Positions 23,033 to 27,530 of a stretch of 27,530 bases of DNA are shown here, in pieces. How positions within the stretch are numbered: the first letter of the stretch is position 1; every line of letters starts with the position of its first letter. The stretch spans positions 1 to 27,530 of the forward strand of contig CAYVNA010000012.1 in assembly GCA_964452735.1 (NCBI GenBank). The letters run 5' to 3'. The stretch comes from UBA2177 sp964452735 (GTDB taxonomy: Bacteria; Patescibacteriota; Dojkabacteria; SC72). A program made the translations under genes and the position numbers. Below the pieces are notes generated by a model. That model saw nothing but the letters and a program-made list of their open reading frames with translations. It was not told the origin of the DNA and did no database searches.

Positions 23033-23945
23033 ATTTCTTTTCTATTACTTTTTCTTTAAACACAGATTTAATCAGTATTGCTATCATTATTAGGGAGAGT
23101 CCAATAATTATAATAACAATATAGTTAGGTTGTTGTGTTGTATCCTTGATAATAAAGTTCTCATCAATACCGTTATAGAACCTTCCAATGATTATTCTCT
23201 CATTGAATAGATCTGTAATATCGTACTTGTCTATATCAAACTCTTCTTCCAGAATACCTCCTGGATACAATTTTTTCTCTTTAGTATTTATTTTAAGATA
23301 AATAGGAGCGTATGCACCTTTCTTATTATAGATCTGTATTTCTCCTTTTGGTGATAGAACGTAATTAGTGATGTTCTGTATCGTATATTTGACGCGAGTT
23401 GGTCGTATGAAAGGGATTCCGTTTTCTAGTATCTCTATATCTATTGATGCAAATTCCGAGGTTATTCCATACACACCTTCCTCATTTTCTACGACATGTA
23501 GCACAACTAAATGTGATAGACTATCTGAGATACCCACTGGGAATTCACTTTTTATGTATTCTGAATCATCCTCTTTTCTTAGTACAATGAGATTAAAGTA
23601 TGTACCTGGTTCCAAATTGTTCGGAGGTACTACTTCATAGTTCATAGATATAGTAGAATTGGGACTTACTTTTTTACTCTCCTGATCAACTCTTAAAAAT
23701 GTATATTCTTGGGACTCATAGATTTGTAATGTCTGGGGATTGTATGTATATACATAGGGGAATATGGAAATAGTTTTCTTCTCATCGTTTTTAAATGAAA
23801 AGCTCTCACGAGTTCTCTCTTGGCTAGATATCTTAACTTCATTTTTGTACGGATATAGTGAGTTAGCATGGGCGAGATTAGGACAAAAGGTTATTGTAAC
23901 AAATATCATTATTATGATTTTTGGTAACTCTTTGAATAGCTTCAT
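23016..23945 (-). CDS. Exported single-TM protein with Ig-like folds (DUF916-like), distal copy
   Basis: This 309-residue protein has an N-terminal signal peptide (about 1-27, ending in LAHA) and a C-terminal membrane helix (about 273-296) followed by a basic cytoplasmic tail. The exported part looks beta-rich: a first domain with SFSFKNDEKKTISIFPYVYTY and NYEVVPPNNLEPGTYFNLIV, then a second with RVKYTIQNITNYVLSPKGEI. Domain order and topology match the neighbouring protein at 23948 and recall DUF916-type (WxL-interacting) proteins of Gram-positive bacteria. No sequence search could be run, so the family link is inference. It starts 3 nt after the upstream gene, so they share a transcript. 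Confidence 0.72.
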   Translation of the reverse strand: MKLFKELPKIIIMIFVTITFCPNLAHANSLYPYKNEVKISSQERTRESFSFKNDEKKTISIFPYVYTYNPQTLQIYESQEYTFLRVDQESKKVSPNSTISMNYEVVPPNNLEPGTYFNLIVLRKEDDSEYIKSEFPVGISDSLSHLVVLHVVENEEGVYGITSEFASIDIEILENGIPFIRPTRVKYTIQNITNYVLSPKGEIQIYNKKGAYAPIYLKINTKEKKLYPGGILEEEFDIDKYDITDLFNERIIIGRFYNGIDENFIIKDTTQQPNYIVIIIIGLSLIMIAILIKSVFKEKVIEKKSKVSA

Positions 23946-23947
23946 TC

Positions 23948-24946
23948 TTAGTTTTGAATATTTTTATTTCTTTTTATTCTCTTACGAAGACCGTTTATTA
24001 TTATTCCTGTTATTATTATCAATATCGCAAGAACAATATATTTCCAAGGTATTACCCAGAATGAGGTTTCTGCAATTAAGGGAGCGAATCCCGGTTGGAA
24101 ATTTCTGTATGTAACTATCAGTTTAGCATTTATTGGACCTAGAATTATCTTACGATCTTTTGTTAGGAATGATCCGTAGTCCCATACTGTCATATAGTTT
24201 CCTAGATTGTCTCTAAGTATGCTTTGTCCATTAGCGTTGAATATTATCTTCCCTATCTCTTGGTTGAAGATGTTTGAAAGTATGATTTCTCCAACAGGGG
24301 AGATGTGTGTATCTCCTAAATTTTTTATTCTCGTTTCAAATCTTACGGTAGGGACTTCATAGAAGTTTTTGTCAGTTGAGAATTTTAATAACTCTGCATT
24401 CTCTACAAATTCTTCACCAACCTTTATGAGTATGGGTGTTCCCGCGGTGAGTGTTGTGAATGCAGTTGTTCCTAAAGATTTTGTCTCAGTATCTGAGATG
24501 AATGCTATTATTACATTGTATTCTCCTTTTGTAATGTCTTCTGGAACGTCTATTTCATAGAAAATCTTTTCATTTTTGTTTGGTACTAATTCTATTTGTT
24601 CTTTACTTGTGGTTACCCAACTTGCAGCAGAGTAGAGGGTTCTTTTCTCTTCCTCTTCTGTTAGCATTATTGCTGTTCCTGGTTGATTTTCTACTTGTTT
24701 GAATCCTCTGACTACGATCTGATATGTTGTCGTCTGTGTAGATAGGTTCCATACAACTATTTCTCCCTGATATTTCTCTCCTGGTCTTAGTTGTAGTTTC
24801 TCTGATGTCGGTGCCGTACCAATAGAGAGGGGGGATTGAGCCCTTGATGGTGATACATTTGAAAAGAGAAAAAAGAGAGCAATCAATATTGTTGATATGG
24901 TTGTTATTTTGTAGGATGGGGCAGAGTATAGATTTTCATTTTTCAT
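23948..24946 (-). CDS. Exported single-TM protein with Ig-like folds (DUF916-like), proximal copy
   Basis: From the ATG at 24946 the protein has 332 residues; an in-frame ATG at 24967 would add seven and overlap the previous gene. There is a signal peptide (about 1-38, ending SRAQ), an N-terminal Ig-like domain with LRPGEKYQGEIVVWNLS and an EIDVPEDITKGEYNVIIAF strand pair, a second beta domain with VRFETRIKNLGDTHISPVGEI, a C-terminal membrane helix (about 300-320) and a basic tail (LRKRIKRNKN). This order of Ig-like, Ig-like, membrane helix and basic tail is that of DUF916/WxL-interacting proteins. It would hold a partner protein at the cell surface. The assignment to that family is inferred. 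Confidence 0.74.
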   Translation of the reverse strand: MKNENLYSAPSYKITTISTILIALFFLFSNVSPSRAQSPLSIGTAPTSEKLQLRPGEKYQGEIVVWNLSTQTTTYQIVVRGFKQVENQPGTAIMLTEEEEKRTLYSAASWVTTSKEQIELVPNKNEKIFYEIDVPEDITKGEYNVIIAFISDTETKSLGTTAFTTLTAGTPILIKVGEEFVENAELLKFSTDKNFYEVPTVRFETRIKNLGDTHISPVGEIILSNIFNQEIGKIIFNANGQSILRDNLGNYMTVWDYGSFLTKDRKIILGPINAKLIVTYRNFQPGFAPLIAETSFWVIPWKYIVLAILIIITGIIINGLRKRIKRNKNIQN

Positions 24947-24948
24947 AA

Positions 24949-26082
24949 TTAGTAATAACCACCACAAACGAAGGTTACGGTCTCTGAGTAGCTACCTGAT
25001 ACTGCAGATGAGCTTGCTCTTGCACCATAAGTTATAGTTGAATTCTCAGTACTTGCTTGTTCGTCTGCTTGTGATAATATCAATCTTGCTCCTGCGGGAG
25101 CCCTATCTAAAGCTCCAAACTGTCCTAGGGTACCAGTCTGGAAGTTGGAAGGAACTGTTGCAGTACCCGTAGCGTCAGGGTCAGATACTGTCATTCCGAA
25201 ACCTTCAGAATTACCACCACTTAAATCGATTGTAGTACTACCAGTAGATGCAATCAAATATGTAGTTGCTGAACTCTTGTACAATCCAGCATCTGCAGAG
25301 CCATCTCCTTGTCCGTATGCTGCCCAGTAGTATCCTGCATTACTAGAACTTGTTCCAATAGTGTGAGTAGCTGTTGCAAAAGATCCTCCTGGGTATAATG
25401 TCCCAATATCTACGGTATTTGTACTTATGGTACAGTTCACGGATGGTGCGGCAGAAACCGTTGCAGATACGACAACTTGGTCATTAGATATGATATATAC
25501 GCTAAAGGCCATAGAGTCTATGCTTGAACCTTGTGTTACTTCAACAGTTATTGTTCTTAAACCAGTGGTTGAAGAAGTCCCAATAACTCCTGCAGAAGAG
25601 CCATTGGATATCTTTACACCATATGTTGTACCTCCTGTTAAAGCTCCTAGCCCAGATATTGTTATAGTATCAACGGTTGATGAACCATTTCCTACGGTAC
25701 AAGAGGCAGAAAGTCCACCTCCGGAATCTGGTAATGCTGAGTCTATATCATATAGGGTAGATCCTAAATCTACAGCTGATGCAGCAACTCCTGCAACTGT
25801 CAATGTACCTGCGTTTCTACACCATTCTCCTCCATCTGAAATAGGGAAGTATATGTCAACCTGTCCACCAGAGGAGAAACTTTGGTCAGGAGCGAATGCT
25901 AAAACATATTCAACCTCTTGTCCGGAACTACCATCGAGATTTGCTTTCATGCGGCTCATATAGAAATATAGGCCGTCAAGGGTTCCTGCATTAGATTTGA
26001 AAGATGGGAATACTACAAGGAATAGGAATAGTGTTAGCAGAATTGTCGAGAATATCGTTGGCAAGCTATATTTCTTTTTCAT
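24949..26082 (-). CDS. Secreted Ser/Thr/Gly-rich surface protein
   Basis: This 377-residue protein has a signal peptide (basic start, hydrophobic core at about 10-26, likely cleavage near SNAG at 30-33) and no other membrane segment. The mature part is very rich in Ser, Thr, Gly, Ala and Val with few charged residues, consistent with a beta-sandwich surface or fibre protein. Several Cys residues (in GEWCRNAG, SASCTVG, VNCTIS, TFVCGGYY) could form disulphides. Its last 110 residues share a module with the protein at 26159: GLY..., EGFGM and YGARASSSAVSGSY near the end, closing in Tyr. It is first in an operon with two DUF916-like proteins. No WxL motif is present; function is unknown. Confidence 0.75.
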   Translation of the reverse strand: MKKKYSLPTIFSTILLTLFLFLVVFPSFKSNAGTLDGLYFYMSRMKANLDGSSGQEVEYVLAFAPDQSFSSGGQVDIYFPISDGGEWCRNAGTLTVAGVAASAVDLGSTLYDIDSALPDSGGGLSASCTVGNGSSTVDTITISGLGALTGGTTYGVKISNGSSAGVIGTSSTTGLRTITVEVTQGSSIDSMAFSVYIISNDQVVVSATVSAAPSVNCTISTNTVDIGTLYPGGSFATATHTIGTSSSNAGYYWAAYGQGDGSADAGLYKSSATTYLIASTGSTTIDLSGGNSEGFGMTVSDPDATGTATVPSNFQTGTLGQFGALDRAPAGARLILSQADEQASTENSTITYGARASSSAVSGSYSETVTFVCGGYY

Positions 26083-26121
26083 TCTAGTAGGCAGTAAATA
26101 TGCTAATTAATTATCTAGTAA

Positions 26122-26150
26122 AAGATATATCAACAGAGATCTAGTGTCAA
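26122..26150 (-). promoter_or_regulatory. Promoter of the surface-protein operon
   Basis: On the minus strand a perfect -35 TTGACA (26145-26150) is followed by TATCTT (17-bp spacer) or by TGA-TATATC (15-bp spacer). Transcription would start near 26117, leaving about 35 nt before the ATG with no Shine-Dalgarno sequence. Confidence 0.55.
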
Positions 26151-26158
26151 TAGATTTG

Positions 26159-27352
26159 TTAATATCTTGGGACTAAAATAAAATATATTTCTTCACCATA
26201 ATCGGAGGCAGAAGCTCTCTCTGTGCTTGCCCTTGCCTTGAGATATATTCCAGCTCTCCCAAGATTTATGGGACCATCCCCATCATATATTTTACTTCCG
26301 GTTGTTCCCACAATACCAACATAATTTCCACTTCCAGAATAGTCCGATGTGGTACTTAGTTCCCCTAAGTATGGAGAATTGTCATAGTCAAGATAATAGC
26401 TTTGAAGGCCAAAACCCTCTGCTCCAGTAGTATCAAGGTTCTCTGTAGCGGACTCTATAGTTTCTGTTGTTGTGGGGCTATATAGCCCACCGTACTTCCC
26501 AAATTGTATTACAGCGAGACCTCCTGATGAACTACTCATTATATCGAGCCATATCAAACTAGTTGCTGTAACAGCAGGTGCTCCCTGTACAAGCTTTTCG
26601 GAACCACTAAATGATATGGAGTAGGGAGGGGTACTTTCTGTTGATATCCCAGACTCTGTTGCAACGTCAATATCGAATTCGATAGCTCCCAGAGTTGTAG
26701 TTGCTTCTGCTATTTGGCTGTAGTCTGATTGTGTAAAATCTCCATGAAGTGCAGTCACCCTTATATAATATTCTGTATTGGATTGAAGATTCCTTATGTT
26801 GAAAATCTCATCTTCCCAATACTCTTCGGTTCTGAAATCATTTATATCGCAAGAAGTAATAGTTTTAGGACTGAATGTAGATCCATCTACACACTTCATA
26901 TCGCTACCGAAATCATCTGTAGATATTTGTACCATGTATAGAGTGTCACTTGGATTAACATATGGTTCAATTTCAAACCTAGCTCTGTCATAGCATCCTC
27001 CAGAGCCACAGAGGGCAACCATTCCATCGTCAAGTAGTTCCTGTGGTCCAGAGGTACAATTTGTAGAACCATTTGTATCTGTTTCGAAGCACTGTATAGA
27101 TGGTTGTGCAGCAGTAAACATTGCCGAAGGATCTTGGTTTATTCTGTAGTTCGTAGAATAGTTTCTTGGACTTATAGATATATCTCCGATAGAAGAGAGT
27201 ATGTTGTATCCAGCAGATTCTCCTATACCTCCACCGGAGGTTGTTGATACTCCTACGAGTTTGTAATTTGTTGAATCAAGATCATTAGCTATCACTTGTA
27301 GCGGAAAAGAAAGGAGCATGATGCAAGACAGTATTATATGGGTAGTTTTCAT
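26159..27352 (-). CDS. Secreted FN3-like surface protein
   Basis: This 397-residue protein has a signal peptide (about 1-22, ending VIAN) and no C-terminal anchor. Residues 23-85 carry a repeated pattern: STNYKL, a Gly-rich turn, SAGYNI, SIGDISIS and STNYRI, a motif I recall from many CPR surface proteins. A fibronectin type III-like domain follows (about 95-215, with TLYMVQIST and SNTEYYIRVTALHGDF). The C-terminal part shares a module with the 24949 gene product: YGGLYS, AEGFGLQ, KARASTERASASDYGEE and a final aromatic Tyr. Four Cys in the middle may form disulphides. It has its own promoter and precedes the three-gene surface operon with a 76-nt gap. Its partner and role are unknown. Confidence 0.75.
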   Translation of the reverse strand: MKTTHIILSCIMLLSFPLQVIANDLDSTNYKLVGVSTTSGGGIGESAGYNILSSIGDISISPRNYSTNYRINQDPSAMFTAAQPSIQCFETDTNGSTNCTSGPQELLDDGMVALCGSGGCYDRARFEIEPYVNPSDTLYMVQISTDDFGSDMKCVDGSTFSPKTITSCDINDFRTEEYWEDEIFNIRNLQSNTEYYIRVTALHGDFTQSDYSQIAEATTTLGAIEFDIDVATESGISTESTPPYSISFSGSEKLVQGAPAVTATSLIWLDIMSSSSGGLAVIQFGKYGGLYSPTTTETIESATENLDTTGAEGFGLQSYYLDYDNSPYLGELSTTSDYSGSGNYVGIVGTTGSKIYDGDGPINLGRAGIYLKARASTERASASDYGEEIYFILVPRY

Positions 27353-27358
27353 AGAGTA

Positions 27359-27388
27359 ATGATAGTTTAAATTATCTTAATTAGTCAA
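27359..27388 (-). promoter_or_regulatory. Promoter of the FN3-like surface protein gene
   Basis: On the minus strand TTGACT (27383-27388) and TATCAT (27359-27364) are 18 bp apart. The ATG begins 6 nt after the -10, again fitting leaderless transcription. It is divergent from the tRNA promoter, and the two overlap. Confidence 0.6.
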
Positions 27389-27392
27389 ATTT

Positions 27393-27401
27393 TGATATAA
27401 T
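27393..27401 (+). promoter_or_regulatory. Extended -10 promoter of the tRNA gene
   Basis: TGATATAAT ends 12 nt before the first base of the tRNA. It is the same perfect extended -10 as before rpsU and the M50 gene. Because the downstream product is a tRNA, it independently supports this nonamer as the housekeeping promoter element. Confidence 0.65.
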
Positions 27402-27413
27402 TCTTAAGCCTTA

Positions 27414-27500
27414 GGAGAGATGCCTGAGCGGTCGAAAGGGACGGTCTTGAAAACCGTTGTACAGGTTACTGTACCGAGGGTTCGAATCCCTCTCTCTCCG
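27414..27500 (+). tRNA. tRNA-Ser (anticodon UGA)
   Basis: The 87-nt sequence folds into a class II tRNA. The acceptor stem pairs GGAGAGA (27414-27420) with TCTCTCC (27493-27499), with G as discriminator, as expected for serine. The anticodon stem ACGGT/ACCGT encloses the loop CTTGAAA, giving anticodon TGA. A long variable arm (GTACAG, loop GTTA, CTGTAC; 27459-27474) marks serine. The T arm is GAGGG-TTCGAAT-CCCTC. CCA is not encoded. Confidence 0.97.
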
Positions 27501-27517
27501 TGTGCTATTGTATACAG

Positions 27518-27530
27518 ATGGAAGAAAAGA
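27518..27530 (+). CDS. Possible start of a gene cut by the window edge
   Basis: An ATG at 27518 opens a frame (Met-Glu-Glu-Lys) running off the edge. TGC-TATTGT at 27503-27511 forms an extended -10-like box that ends 6 nt before the ATG, the same spacing as other likely leaderless genes here. With only four codons visible this is tentative. Confidence 0.25.

Noticed and set aside
25427..25963. Long open frame (178 codons) on the plus strand inside the secreted protein gene
   Set aside because: It is antisense to a Ser/Thr/Gly-rich coding region whose minus-strand product has a signal peptide and a module shared with a second protein. The plus-strand product is Pro/Val/Ser-rich, as expected from complementing such codons, and has no start signal.
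1..27530. Use of UGA as glycine (code 25) as in some CPR phyla
   Set aside because: dprA, pth-region and rseP frames use TGA or other stops at family-typical ends, and no conserved protein is interrupted by in-frame TGA.

Overview
The window looks like a piece of the chromosome of a reduced, AT-rich bacterium of the Candidate Phyla Radiation (Patescibacteria). My best guess within that group is the Dojkabacteria (WS6) or Microgenomates side, at low confidence because no rRNA is present. The reasons are dense packing of informational genes, very short intergenic gaps, few Shine-Dalgarno sites, no biosynthetic metabolism, family-level trimming (short Mfd and DprA) and Sec-exported Ser/Thr/Gly-rich surface proteins. 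TGA and TAA/TAG all act as stops, so code 25 is not used.

Layout. 1-740: the end of an unidentified gene faces a site-2-protease-like peptidase. 806-6186: bL28, then a cell-shape and wall block (mreB, mreC, an MreD-like membrane protein, a class B PBP2 transpeptidase), with dprA overlapping its end. 6251-9041: topA and radC. 9168-12771: a translation block with rpsB, tsf and frr, followed by rseP; pyrH, which often sits between tsf and frr, is missing. 12840-14484: rpsU, yqeY, ybeY, pth. 14481-15671 (minus): a membrane DUF457/YdjM-like protein with an added exported calcium-loop domain. 15742-23032: mfd, dnaX, ybaB, recR, cysS, rnhC. 23016-27352 (minus): four exported proteins, two secreted Ser/Thr/Gly-rich proteins and two signal-peptide, Ig-like, single-TM proteins that recall the WxL/DUF916 pairing of Gram-positive bacteria. 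27414-27500: tRNA-Ser(UGA), possibly followed by the start of another gene.

The most interesting points are: (i) a recurrent arrangement in which a -10 hexamer, often the extended form TGnTATAAT, ends about 6-9 nt before the start codon, predicting leaderless mRNAs for many genes; (ii) ribosomal protein S2 fused to a tail that closely resembles the RNA polymerase alpha C-terminal domain; (iii) EF-Ts with two tandem N-terminal UBA-like modules; (iv) a strong hairpin in the rpsB leader; (v) an Mfd without the C-terminal D7 domain; (vi) the four-gene surface locus, whose two secreted members share a C-terminal module. No CRISPR array, transposon, phage or rRNA was seen, and no stretch over 300 bases lacks a gene.
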